Notes: generated by a model not told the origin, from the sequence alone. Positions 42,396 to 51,060 are shown, counted from the first letter of the stretch. The stretch: 64,000 nucleotides of DNA from an uncultured Muribaculaceae bacterium (GCA_910586565.1 CAJUIT010000013.1:13078-77077); one strand, 5' to 3'. Made by a program: numbers and translations.

Positions 42396-43847
42396 ATGAT
42401 ATCGAAAAAAGAAATACAGCGTTTGCTCAGTGATTTAGAGAGCGATCGGGTCGAGCGCACTATCTCCATTGATAAAATGGATAAATTCGGAGAAGCAATA
42501 TGCTCGTTTTCAAATGATCTTCCTGATTATCAAAAACCGGGATACCTCATTATCGGTGCTGATGATAAGACAGGTAAAGTAGTGCCAATAAAAATCACAG
42601 ATGCACTACTAAAGAATATTGCCTCAATAAGAACGGAGGGTAACATCCAACCTCAGCCATCTATGAGTGTTGAAAAAGTTGAATTGGATGACGGACCGGT
42701 TGTAGTTGTTGAAGTACAACCGGCCCACTTTCCTCCTGTAAAATATAAAGGGAAAATATGTGTGCGTGTCGGCCCGCGCAGAGGAGTGGCAAATGAGGAT
42801 GATGAGCGAAAACTATATGAAAAGCGGGCTTCTCATGTGCAAACTTTTGATGCAATGCCATGTTTAGGTGGCTCGTTAGAAGATCTTGATATTCGATTAT
42901 TTCGTCAAATCTATTTACAAAAGGCCTATCCTGAGGATGTAATTGAAAATGACAAGCGAGATGTTAGATTTCAACTTCAGTCATTGGGCTTTTATGATAT
43001 GAAGCATGACTGTCCAACTTATGCCGGCATTTTGATGTTTGGTAATAATGTGGAACGTCGTTTGCCTGGAGCTTATGTGCAATATGTGCGTTTTAGTGGT
43101 AAAGGTCGAGGTGCGGATATAGCGAGTGATTATAAGTTTTCAGGAAATCTTATGACAGTCCTGAATCAACTTGATACTTTTGTCTCAACCACAATCGCAA
43201 AAAAAAGACCGGTTCCAGTAAGTGCACTAAGAGAGGAAAATGTTTTTGAATATCCTTCCTGGGCTATACGAGAATTACTCATGAATGCGGTATGCCACCG
43301 TGACTACGAAGGAAATGGTCCTATTCAATTTTATCAATACGACGATAGAATAGAAATATTAAACCCCGGAGGTTTATATGGTAAGGCGAATCCACGCAAT
43401 TTCCCCTGGGTCAACGACTATCGTAATGGAGTAGTGGCTGAAGCCATGAAGGTTATAGGCTTTGTAAACCGCTTCAGCCGTGGAGTACAACGAGTTCAGG
43501 AAGAATTAAAGGCAAATGGAAATGAAGAGGCCGACTTTAATCTTGATCTTGAAACCGCATTCCTTGTTAAAGTCAATGTATCTAAAAGCTCTTTTGTTTC
43601 AAAAGGTGAAACAAAGAATGAAACAAAGAATGAAACAAAGAATGTAAGTAAGGGTGCTACCGCTGTTTATAAAGCTATTGTTTCTTTCCCAAATGAGACA
43701 AGGGCTCAACTTATCATTCGTCTTAACCTCTCCGAATCAACTATAAATCGTGCAATATCAGAATTGAAACAAAAGGGCATAATTGAGCGGCAAGGAGGGA
43801 AACGATACGGATATTGGAGAATTCTAAATAAGATTGACAATGACTAA
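42396..43847 (+). CDS. AlbA_2-domain ATPase/wHTH putative regulator
   Basis: This 483-residue protein follows the AlbA_2 (Schlafen AlbA-like) plan: an N-terminal nucleic-acid-binding domain (about 15-135, with KPGYLIIGADDKTGKV and CVRVGPRRGVANEDD), then a GHKL-type ATPase-like region (ELLMNAVCHRDYEGNGPIQ near 299-317; DDRIEILNPGGLYG). A C-terminal winged helix (RAQLIIRLNLSESTINRAISELKQKG in part) follows. Such proteins are usually transcription regulators. A 12-base unit occurs three times at 43608-43643, giving ETKNETKNETKN. Its last 8 bases overlap the helicase start, and it seems to be an insertion in the operon. Confidence 0.78.
   Translation: MISKKEIQRLLSDLESDRVERTISIDKMDKFGEAICSFSNDLPDYQKPGYLIIGADDKTGKVVPIKITDALLKNIASIRTEGNIQPQPSMSVEKVELDDGPVVVVEVQPAHFPPVKYKGKICVRVGPRRGVANEDDERKLYEKRASHVQTFDAMPCLGGSLEDLDIRLFRQIYLQKAYPEDVIENDKRDVRFQLQSLGFYDMKHDCPTYAGILMFGNNVERRLPGAYVQYVRFSGKGRGADIASDYKFSGNLMTVLNQLDTFVSTTIAKKRPVPVSALREENVFEYPSWAIRELLMNAVCHRDYEGNGPIQFYQYDDRIEILNPGGLYGKANPRNFPWVNDYRNGVVAEAMKVIGFVNRFSRGVQRVQEELKANGNEEADFNLDLETAFLVKVNVSKSSFVSKGETKNETKNETKNVSKGATAVYKAIVSFPNETRAQLIIRLNLSESTINRAISELKQKGIIERQGGKRYGYWRILNKIDND
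43608..43643 (+). repeat. 12-bp tandem repeat (GAAACAAAGAAT x3)
   Basis: Three identical in-frame 12-base units inside the AlbA_2 gene encode the linker ETKN x3 between the ATPase-like and winged-helix parts. Confidence 0.9.
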
Positions 43848-45804
43848 TCTCGTAGAAGTACAATATGCCCAAACAGGCAAGTCAAGTCATACCAACAAAC
43901 TCGGTATGCGCGAAATGCAGGCAATGGTTTATGCGCAGCGCAATCGGCAACATTTGCTAGTAAAGGCACCCCCGGCTTCGGGAAAGAGCCGTGCAATGAT
44001 GTTTGTTGCTATCGACAAACTTGTCAATCAAGGCGTGAAGAAAGTAATTGTTGCTGTGCCGCAACAAAATATCGGTCGTAGTTTCAAGGATACACCTCTA
44101 AAGAAATTTGGTTTCTTTGAAGATTGGCGAGTCGCTCCATATTGGAACTTATGCTTGAATGCTGGAAGTGAGTACTCAAAGAAATCGGTAGTGCGGGAGT
44201 TTATTGACCACCCGACTGCCACAAAGTTAGTATGCACACATGTTACGCTCCTAAATTCGCTTAATGGCATTGACGCTCGCAAGCTCGATAACGTATTCTT
44301 TGGTATTGACGAGTTTCATCATGGCTCTGCTGACGAGGATAACCGCCTTGGCACGCTAATTCGCCGACTTCTCAATGAGACATCAGCACATATTCTCGCT
44401 ATGACCGGCTCATACTTTCGTGGCGATGCAGTGCCCGTGATGCGGCCTGAAGATGAAGCTCGTTTTCAACCAACTATAAATTACAATTATTATCAGCAGC
44501 TCAACGGCTATAAGTGGCTTAAAAGTCTCGGTATTGGCTACAGCTTTTTTCAGGGCAATTACCTGACGGCAATCCCCGATGTACTCGACACCACCAAGAA
44601 AACACTAATCCATATTCCGCACCCCAACAGCAAGACCGGCGCGTTTATGAATAAACACGATCAGGTAGCGGAAATACTAAGATACATTGGAGCGGTTGTA
44701 GACCGCGATTATAACCATTACTTATATAAAGTAAAAACTCCCGACGGCAGAATCTTAACCGTAGGAAATCTCGTTGAAGATAAGAAAGAGCAACGCGATG
44801 CCTTGCAAAGCTATCTTCAACGAATGAATAGCCGCGACTCGCTCGACATCCTTATTGCGCTCGGTACAGCTAAGGAGGGATTCGACTGGGAATGGTGCGA
44901 ACACTGTATCACCATTGGCATTCGTGCATCGCTCACCGAAGTGGTGCAGATTATCGGACGTTGCACGCGCGACTGCGAGGGGAAGACTCACGCTCAGTTC
45001 ACTAACCTTATCCCGTGTCCAGACGCTGTCCAAGACGATGTGGCTATGGCAGTAAACGATTTCCTCAAAGCCATATCAGCATCGCTCCTTATGGAGCAAG
45101 TTATGGCTCCAAAATGGAACTTCAAGACCAAACCCGATGAAGATAAGCCGGAAAAGTCGGGAATATCTAACGAAGATGAGCATGTGATTGAGGTTAAAGG
45201 CTTACCGACCCTTAACGATAAAACAAAAGCTATCGTAGAAAGCGACCTTGATACATTGGTCGCTACTACGCTTTCGGATAAGAATATTCGTGAGGCTATC
45301 ATAGGCGAGGGGATGGCAGAGATGATTACCGAAGTCTATATCCCGAAAATAATACGCGACACCTATCCCGACCTTACAGAAGAAGAAGTCGACGCTGTAG
45401 CCCAACATACTATTCTCACCATTGCTACACAAGGTGAACAGGTTACGGTTGATGATACAGGCAATAAGTTCATCAAAATTGCCAACAAATTTGTCAATCT
45501 TAATGACCTCGACATCAATCTTATTGCCGGGATAAATCCGTTCCAGAGGGCATACGAAGTGGTTTCCAAGTCGCTCACTCCTGAAACACTTCGTACCATT
45601 CAATACGTCATAGAGGATAAACGTTCAGAACATCTTACCGATGAGGAAGCCATCCTCTTGTTCACTAAATATCTTCCCAAATGGCGTGAAGAAAATCCTG
45701 GAAAAGATAAGCCCGAAATTACAGATGGTGACCCGACGGCTCGCCGTATTGCGATGGCTATCGAACATCTGAGAAACCTAAAACGCCGTAAACTCGCTCA
45801 ATAA
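43840..45804 (+). CDS. DEAD/DEAH-type helicase of the defence operon
   Basis: This encodes 654 residues from the ATG at 43840 (an in-frame TTG lies two codons upstream). It is a superfamily 2 helicase: Walker A KAPPASGKS near 42-50, the DExH box as IDEFHHGS near 157-164, AMTGSYFRGD (motif III), and QIIGRCTRDCEG (motif VI) near 372-383. RASLTEVV precedes it. The last 250 residues are unlike other helicases I know and may bind partner proteins. The GIY-YIG gene begins 2 bases after its stop. It probably supplies ATP-driven translocation for a restriction-type system. Confidence 0.85.
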   Translation: MTNLVEVQYAQTGKSSHTNKLGMREMQAMVYAQRNRQHLLVKAPPASGKSRAMMFVAIDKLVNQGVKKVIVAVPQQNIGRSFKDTPLKKFGFFEDWRVAPYWNLCLNAGSEYSKKSVVREFIDHPTATKLVCTHVTLLNSLNGIDARKLDNVFFGIDEFHHGSADEDNRLGTLIRRLLNETSAHILAMTGSYFRGDAVPVMRPEDEARFQPTINYNYYQQLNGYKWLKSLGIGYSFFQGNYLTAIPDVLDTTKKTLIHIPHPNSKTGAFMNKHDQVAEILRYIGAVVDRDYNHYLYKVKTPDGRILTVGNLVEDKKEQRDALQSYLQRMNSRDSLDILIALGTAKEGFDWEWCEHCITIGIRASLTEVVQIIGRCTRDCEGKTHAQFTNLIPCPDAVQDDVAMAVNDFLKAISASLLMEQVMAPKWNFKTKPDEDKPEKSGISNEDEHVIEVKGLPTLNDKTKAIVESDLDTLVATTLSDKNIREAIIGEGMAEMITEVYIPKIIRDTYPDLTEEEVDAVAQHTILTIATQGEQVTVDDTGNKFIKIANKFVNLNDLDINLIAGINPFQRAYEVVSKSLTPETLRTIQYVIEDKRSEHLTDEEAILLFTKYLPKWREENPGKDKPEITDGDPTARRIAMAIEHLRNLKRRKLAQ

Positions 45805-45806
45805 CA

Positions 45807-46997
45807 ATGATAAACTGGGAGAAAGAACTTGAACGGATTTTTGAAGACCCATTGTTGGCTGATGTGGTTGCACCAAGACGGCGCACCACTTCATCTGACC
45901 GTCTGATTGCCGGCTTTCAGGAAATATTAGATTTCTACGAAACAAATGGTCGCTTGCCCGAGGGCAGCGGGGAGGAAAAATCGCTTTTTCATAAGTGGAG
46001 AGGCATACTAAAGAAGGAATCAAGTGTGCAACGTTGCCGCCCATTTGATACTTTCGGCATACTTCCGCAGGGACCTCAGGGGGTCGAAGAATCCGAGGTT
46101 ATGTATCAAAGAGAAATGACTGAAGACGAAAAACTCGAAGCAATTCTCAATGACCCGTTATTAGCGGATGTTCAGCCCGGGGAAGATTTAGGCTTATTTG
46201 ATGTGCCGGAATATATGCGCCAACGTTTGGAGGCAAGAAAAGAGGCTGAATATGTTGGCAAACGCAGTCCTTGTGATGATTTTGAGAAATACGCCGATGG
46301 TTTCAAAGAGATTCAACAAGGTTTGAGAACCGGTAAATATAGACTTGCGAAATTCAGTATTAAACATTTTCAGACGGGTAAATATTTTATCGAAGATGGA
46401 ATTTTGGGGTATCTTGCCGGTGTTGAAAATGATGCAGTTGATAAATATGGAACTCGCGATGGTCGCACTCGAATCATCTATGAAAATGGTTCAGAGTCGG
46501 ATATCAAATTTAAAACTCTTACGAAGAACTTGTCTGTTACCGGCTACTCTGTTATAGATTGTTCGGATATGACCAATGAGGAGTTAGAGCAATGTTTCAC
46601 AATTACCGATAAGGATGTTGAGAGCGGCACGATTTACGTTCTCCGTTCTAAATCAACCCGTCCAGAAATTGCAGTTATTAAAGACTTATACAAAATCGGT
46701 TTTACCGTAACCTCGGTTGAAAGTCGCATTGCCAATGCTAAAAACGAGCCGACATATCTTTGTGGCGATGTAGAAATAGTAGCTACATGGAAAGTTTATA
46801 ATGTAAAATCTTCGACATTCGAAGCGCTGATTCACAAACTTTTTGCATCTGTTCAGTTGCAGATAACCGTTGATGGACATCACCCCAAAGAATGGTTTAT
46901 GGTACCTTTCAAAGTGATTGAAGAGGCCCTGTCAGCAATAGTTTCAGGCAAATCTATTGAATACAATGTAGGTATGCAGCGTATAATCTACCTCTAA
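45807..46997 (+). CDS. GIY-YIG (T5orf172-type) nuclease
   Basis: This encodes 396 residues. The C-terminal part from about 270 is a T5orf172/MUG113-like GIY-YIG domain: GTIYVLRSKS gives the GIY strand, LYKIGFT the YIG strand, and SSTFEALIHKLF and HPKEWFMVP supply the later conserved E and Trp-Phe elements. The N-terminal half is unusual: DPLLADV occurs twice (residues 14-20 and 116-122), within similar ELERIFEDPLLADV and KLEAILNDPLLADV segments. It is the last gene of the operon and the best candidate for the DNA-cutting subunit. Confidence 0.82.
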   Translation: MINWEKELERIFEDPLLADVVAPRRRTTSSDRLIAGFQEILDFYETNGRLPEGSGEEKSLFHKWRGILKKESSVQRCRPFDTFGILPQGPQGVEESEVMYQREMTEDEKLEAILNDPLLADVQPGEDLGLFDVPEYMRQRLEARKEAEYVGKRSPCDDFEKYADGFKEIQQGLRTGKYRLAKFSIKHFQTGKYFIEDGILGYLAGVENDAVDKYGTRDGRTRIIYENGSESDIKFKTLTKNLSVTGYSVIDCSDMTNEELEQCFTITDKDVESGTIYVLRSKSTRPEIAVIKDLYKIGFTVTSVESRIANAKNEPTYLCGDVEIVATWKVYNVKSSTFEALIHKLFASVQLQITVDGHHPKEWFMVPFKVIEEALSAIVSGKSIEYNVGMQRIIYL

Positions 46998-47063
46998 CAT
47001 ATCTTTTAACACGAAATATATTGGTCTAATCTTACATTATAAACTGCGACATATAAGATACTC

Positions 47064-48065
47064 ATGATGGATAGCGGACATATAATACTATTTCAGACAC
47101 AGGGTGGCGAGGCGAAGATTGAGGTTCGGCTTGCTAATGATTCTGTGTGGCTGACTGCCGACCAGATGGCGGAACTATTTCAACGCAACAAATCGACCAT
47201 TTCAAGGCATATCAAGAATATACTTGAAAGTGGTGAACTGCAGCGCAATTCAGTTGTTGCAGAAAATGCAACAACTGCTGCAGACGGTAAGATTTACACG
47301 GTTTCATACTATAATCTCGACATGATTATCAGTGTGGGGTATCGTGTCAACTCACATAGGGGTGTGCAGTTCCGGCAGTGGGCTACTCAGGTGTTGAAGG
47401 AGTATATGATTAAGGGATTTGCCTTGAACGACGACCTGTTGAAGAATGCCGGACAGGGTAACTACTTTGATGAGTTGCTTTCGAGAATCCGCGACATACG
47501 GAGTTCGGAAAAGGTGTTCTACCGCAAGGTTCTTGAAATCTATGCCCTCAGTATCGACTATGATCCGCGCACGGAAACCACTCAACAGTTCTTCAAGACG
47601 GTGCAGAATAAGATGCACTTTGCTGCGCATGGCAACACTGCAGCCGAGGTTATTTATCGGCGGGCTAATGCAGAGAATGACTTTATGGGGCTGACTTCAT
47701 GGCGTGGTGCATTACCAACCAGACATGAGGCGGAGATTGCCAAGAATTATCTTTCGGAAGAGGAGGTTGATATGCTTAACCGTATCGTCAATCTATATCT
47801 TGATTTTGCAGAACTTCAGGCAAAGAGCCATGTTCCGATGTATATGAAGGATTGGATAAAGAAACTCGACGACTTCCTGAGGTTGTCAGGGAAAGAGTTG
47901 CTCACACATGCCGGGAGTGTGTCAGCAGAGGTGGCAAAACTGAAAGCTGACACAGAATTTGAGAAATTCTGCAAGCGCACCCAATATCAACTCTCGTCGG
48001 TTGAAATCCATTTCATCGAAGCTTTTGAGGCGGAGCAAAAAAGACTGCGGGCTTGCAAAAAATAA
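47064..48065 (+). CDS. RhuM-family protein
   Basis: This 333-residue protein fits the RhuM (virulence RhuM) family. VWLTADQMAELFQRNKSTISRHIKNI near 29-54 is a helix-turn-helix-like N-terminus. YNLDMIISVGYRVNSHRGVQFRQWA near 84-108 is the family signature, and FAAHGNTAAEVIYRRANAEN follows at about 190-209. RhuM genes occur in restriction-modification and mobile islands; their function is unknown. It lies 66 bases after the GIY-YIG gene, in the same direction, but may have its own promoter. Confidence 0.88.
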   Translation: MMDSGHIILFQTQGGEAKIEVRLANDSVWLTADQMAELFQRNKSTISRHIKNILESGELQRNSVVAENATTAADGKIYTVSYYNLDMIISVGYRVNSHRGVQFRQWATQVLKEYMIKGFALNDDLLKNAGQGNYFDELLSRIRDIRSSEKVFYRKVLEIYALSIDYDPRTETTQQFFKTVQNKMHFAAHGNTAAEVIYRRANAENDFMGLTSWRGALPTRHEAEIAKNYLSEEEVDMLNRIVNLYLDFAELQAKSHVPMYMKDWIKKLDDFLRLSGKELLTHAGSVSAEVAKLKADTEFEKFCKRTQYQLSSVEIHFIEAFEAEQKRLRACKK

Positions 48066-48088
48066 GGATAAACGCAAATTTAACGGTT

Positions 48089-48349
48089 ATGGGCTTTTGG
48101 AGTTTTATGCGTGATATGATTGTGCTTGACTGGCTGTTCGGGGGGCGCAAGAAAGAATCTTTTTGGGAGCGAAGCCAAAGGGAGAGCGGGCGGCGTGGCG
48201 ATAATTCGTGCGACGGCCGGAGCAGTGGCGGCTACGATTATAACGGGTGTCACGACTATGGGCGGCGTGATTTTGACGACTACCACGATTACGGCCAATC
48301 GGACTTTGACGATGACATGGATTCGGGGATGATTGACGACGATTTCTGA
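48089..48349 (+). CDS. Conserved small Asp/Tyr/Gly-rich protein
   Basis: This encodes 86 residues from the ATG at 48089. The opening MGFWSFMRDMIVLDWLFGG looks like a conserved amphipathic or membrane-associated segment that I believe recurs in Bacteroidales small proteins. The rest is a low-complexity tail of DYG, DFDD and SGGYDYN units with high negative charge. No function is known to me. It follows the RhuM gene by 23 bases from the stop and precedes the AbiH gene, but has no evident tie to either. Confidence 0.55.
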   Translation: MGFWSFMRDMIVLDWLFGGRKKESFWERSQRESGRRGDNSCDGRSSGGYDYNGCHDYGRRDFDDYHDYGQSDFDDDMDSGMIDDDF

Positions 48350-48457
48350 CAAGTTGGCAACGCTGCGACCTGCCCCCCCTCGCTGCGCCGTACTTTGAAT
48401 TATTGGCATTGTTTTTGCTTCGTGTTATAGCCTTGCAGAAAAAAGAAATTCCAAGTT

Positions 48458-49465
48458 ATGCGAACGGTTTACATGATAGGCAACGGATTCGACATAAATC
48501 TCGGCCTGCAAACAAAGTATCACGATTTCTACAAATACAACCTCGGCCTTGACAAATCGGCCGACAGCCCCGCTGTGGCTGAAATGAAAAAGCATATACG
48601 TGAGTGTCTGGGCGGAGAAAATAACTATTGGTCTGACCTCGAAGCCGCGATGGGGGCTTACACCTCCAATTTCGGCGATTATGCCACCCTCGAAGCGGCG
48701 TATGACGACCTCAACGATTCGCTCTACGCCTACATATCACAGGTTGAGGCAGCCCCGCTTCCCGCAGGGATTGATGTAAACCTGTTCAAACGAAATCTCC
48801 GGTCTCCCGAAAAATTTCTGACCCCTGCCGAGCGTGAGACGATTGAAAATGAAGTGTATAAATTCAACGTCGGAACACATTTTATCGACATTCTGAATTT
48901 CAACTACACCACAACGATTGAGAAGTTGCTGAAAATGCCTGCCGACACCATTGAAATCGGCCCGGCAACCTATCATTCATCCTATCCCACAAAGCTGTCG
49001 CCGATACTTCACATTCACGGTGACACTTCGCAACCCATTCTCGGCATCAACGACTCATCGCAGATTGCCAACGAAAAGCTCCGTGACAACCTCGACGTGC
49101 TCGACTACCTGGTAAAGCCGCGCATGAACAGCAATGCCGGCCACCTGATGGACCGACATGCGCGCGAGGCAATAATGAGTGCCAATATGATTTGTATTTA
49201 CGGGCTGTCGCTCGGGAAAACCGACGCGACGTGGTGGAAGCTCGTGGGCGAGCGGTTGCAGGCCGGAAGGAAAGTTGTCCTCTTTGTGCACGATAACTCC
49301 GGCGCCCCCGTGCAACCCCGCAAATTGGGCTCCTACAAGCGCAAATGGGCCGAACGTTTCTTCACCGCCGCCTCCCTCCCCTTGGATAAGCTCACGCAAC
49401 TATCCTCCAACCTCATCATCGCCCCCAACACCCCAATCTTCAACCTCCGCTCCCGCCCCTCCTGA
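48458..49465 (+). CDS. AbiH-family abortive infection protein
   Basis: This 335-residue protein starts with VYMIGNGFDINLGLQTKYHDFYKY, the diagnostic N-terminus of the AbiH family, which blocks phage in Lactococcus by an undefined mechanism. Further family features are ILNFNYTTTIEKLL near 148-161, HIHGDTSQPILGIND near 187-201 and ICIYGLSLGKTDATWWK near 246-262. The nucleotide-binding-like pattern suggests an enzymatic role, but that is not established. It stands alone with about 100 bases of upstream DNA. The last stretch is more GC- and C-rich than the rest of the island. Confidence 0.88.
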   Translation: MRTVYMIGNGFDINLGLQTKYHDFYKYNLGLDKSADSPAVAEMKKHIRECLGGENNYWSDLEAAMGAYTSNFGDYATLEAAYDDLNDSLYAYISQVEAAPLPAGIDVNLFKRNLRSPEKFLTPAERETIENEVYKFNVGTHFIDILNFNYTTTIEKLLKMPADTIEIGPATYHSSYPTKLSPILHIHGDTSQPILGINDSSQIANEKLRDNLDVLDYLVKPRMNSNAGHLMDRHAREAIMSANMICIYGLSLGKTDATWWKLVGERLQAGRKVVLFVHDNSGAPVQPRKLGSYKRKWAERFFTAASLPLDKLTQLSSNLIIAPNTPIFNLRSRPS

Positions 49466-49609
49466 TTCATAAAAAAGCATTCCTATTCAGAAAGAGAACC
49501 GTCGTTCTCGAAGAATCGTTTGACTGAGATTTGCTCCCGTCCCCCAACTGACCGCAAGGAATTATTTCCTTGCGGCAATTTTTTTAACAGCCAAATTTAT
49601 AGCACATTA
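49466..49609. other. Intergenic spacer after abiH
   Basis: No gene is seen here. Together with the RNA candidate that follows, the stretch between abiH and the membrane-protein gene is 548 bases long. A short palindromic ATTTCCTTGCGGCAA segment near 49563 is the only structure noted before the next promoter. Confidence 0.45.
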
Positions 49610-49640
49610 TTGTGATAGGAAAAATAATTTTGTAATTTTG
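49610..49640 (+). promoter_or_regulatory. Promoter of candidate ncRNA
   Basis: TTG (49610-49612), 20 bases, TAATTTTG (49633-49640). Transcription would start near 49647. Confidence 0.6.
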
Positions 49641-49646
49641 CGGTCG

Positions 49647-49956
49647 CAGACCGCATCGCAGAGCCCGGTCGTGGGCGCTGTGGGCGGGTCAGCAGACATA
49701 ATAGAAAGCGTTTACTTGACGCTCTTTCTTGACGCATAGAAATCTGGTAAATTTCAATCACTGTCAAGAATGAAGCAAACAGTAGATGCCTTGTGGATAT
49801 GTATATTCCGTCCAATTCGGCGCGTGAGCGTTGGGTATGGGCGTATAGCATATTCTGCGTGAGGCTCTGCATCGTTTGCTCGTTCAACAGTGATGGGCAA
49901 TACCAGAGCCTCTATGCGTGGGACGAGCAAACAGTACGGCTCTCACGCTTTTTCTT
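49647..49956 (+). ncRNA. Candidate pseudoknot-forming terminated ncRNA
   Basis: From a good promoter the transcript would contain hairpins GCCC/GGGC (49663-49676), GAAAG/CTTTC (49704-49728) and GAAAT/ATTTC (49739-49755). It would also contain two crossing helices: GAGGCTCT (49861-49868) with AGAGCCTC (49905-49912), and GTTTGCTCGT (49874-49883) with ACGAGCAAAC (49923-49932). GCGTGAG (49822-49828 or 49857-49863) pairs with CTCACGC (49942-49948), followed by TTTTTCTTT, an intrinsic terminator. The crossing pairs imply a pseudoknot. A 74-codon frame (49793-50017) overlapping the next gene's start by ATGA competes as an explanation. Confidence 0.45.
49942..49956 (+). terminator. Intrinsic terminator of ncRNA candidate
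   Basis: CTCACGC (49942-49948) closes a stem with an upstream GCGTGAG copy and is followed directly by a T-rich run TTTTTCTTT. Confidence 0.5.
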
Positions 49957-50013
49957 TATAAACCAATTATTAAGCGCCAATGAGGTGAGTCCTGCGGCAA
50001 ACGAGTTAATGTC

Positions 50014-51048
50014 ATGACTCAAAATGCCCAACAAACCATCCTTGAAAAGTGGTGGGGCTTTGCCTTTGCAATTGCGATTCTTGGAATTGTAGTTGTTACG
50101 GTATCATTGGCTGACAGTAAGGAACTACCGACAACAATCATTGGAGCTGTTCTCGGTGTGGTAATGACGGTATTTGCCTCTTTCTTTCTGTTCAAAGGGC
50201 AATCAAGGCAGCAACTCGCATTTCTGGAGGAGCAGCACCGCATTGAGCACGACCAGGAATATGAAACTGAGGTGTTCAAGCAGAAGCTGACCACATACAA
50301 TCGATTTCTTGATGCTCTATGCGAATATGTCAAGACGAAGTCTGAAATATCGCAGGCCGAATTGAAATTCCGCACTACAGCGCTTGCCATGCATGGCGAT
50401 GCACAACAACAGACTTCCTTAAACCAGGAAATATCAAAAATTATATCTATATATGATGACGAGATTCCTGACGACAAAAAGTTGATTGGGGCATTGTTCT
50501 CTATTGCCGAATTGTTTGGGGCGGAATTGTATCACGATAGAGAACTTATCAGAAATGCCGAGTATGAAACCTCTGTTGAGAATCTTGCTCGTATAATCGA
50601 TGACAGTGCGTCAAGTTCGGCATTAAGCGAAATCGAGGCAGAAGACAAGGATAGCGAACAGTCGGATGCTCAAGAAGTGGAAAATATTGAGACTTGGGAG
50701 CAAAAACTATCCGACCTGAAAACAAATGGCTGGGATGCAGTGATCGACTCAATCAAGGATAGTATCACAATCAGTAATCCGGCATTACAACGGGTAATTT
50801 CTTTTTATAAGAAAGGTAGATTCCATATTGTGCAGGTTCAGGGTAAAAGCGGAGACACCGAGTTTTCGAAAGCACTCAAAGCGCAATACAAAGGTTCGAG
50901 ACGCGAAAACATAAGGTGGCGCGAACTTATTTCGCTCCCGAATTACGGAGTTAGCAAAGCCCATTTAAAAACCTTGCTGATTTTGCGACAGATCAACAAC
51001 AACTCAGCCAGACCGATACCGAATGGAATATATGAAGTAAACCACTAA
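50014..51048 (+). CDS. Two-helix membrane protein, first gene of graspetide operon
   Basis: This 344-residue protein has two transmembrane helices near the N-terminus (about 13-33 and 40-60), then a long cytoplasmic helical region with an acidic, serine-rich linker near 200-230 (EIEAEDKDSEQSDAQEVE). The C-terminal ~90 residues look like a small folded domain (KGRFHIVQVQGKSGDTEF, RWRELISLPNYGV). I do not recognise the family. The graspetide precursor gene starts 12 bases after its stop, so it is likely part of the same operon and might serve in export, sensing or immunity. Confidence 0.65.
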   Translation: MTQNAQQTILEKWWGFAFAIAILGIVVVTVSLADSKELPTTIIGAVLGVVMTVFASFFLFKGQSRQQLAFLEEQHRIEHDQEYETEVFKQKLTTYNRFLDALCEYVKTKSEISQAELKFRTTALAMHGDAQQQTSLNQEISKIISIYDDEIPDDKKLIGALFSIAELFGAELYHDRELIRNAEYETSVENLARIIDDSASSSALSEIEAEDKDSEQSDAQEVENIETWEQKLSDLKTNGWDAVIDSIKDSITISNPALQRVISFYKKGRFHIVQVQGKSGDTEFSKALKAQYKGSRRENIRWRELISLPNYGVSKAHLKTLLILRQINNNSARPIPNGIYEVNH

Positions 51049-51060
51049 ATTTTTAACTAT

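Noticed and set aside
43608..43643. Three 12-bp repeats as a possible CRISPR or iteron array
   Set aside because: Units are contiguous, in frame and inside a coding region; there are no spacers.
49597..49887. 96-codon minus-strand frame in the gap after abiH
   Set aside because: It runs across the promoter and hairpins of the ncRNA candidate and has no upstream promoter or ribosome-binding site.
49793..50017. 74-codon plus-strand frame overlapping the start of the 50014 gene by ATGA
   Set aside because: Not called a gene because it spans the predicted helices and terminator; kept as the main rival explanation of the ncRNA candidate.
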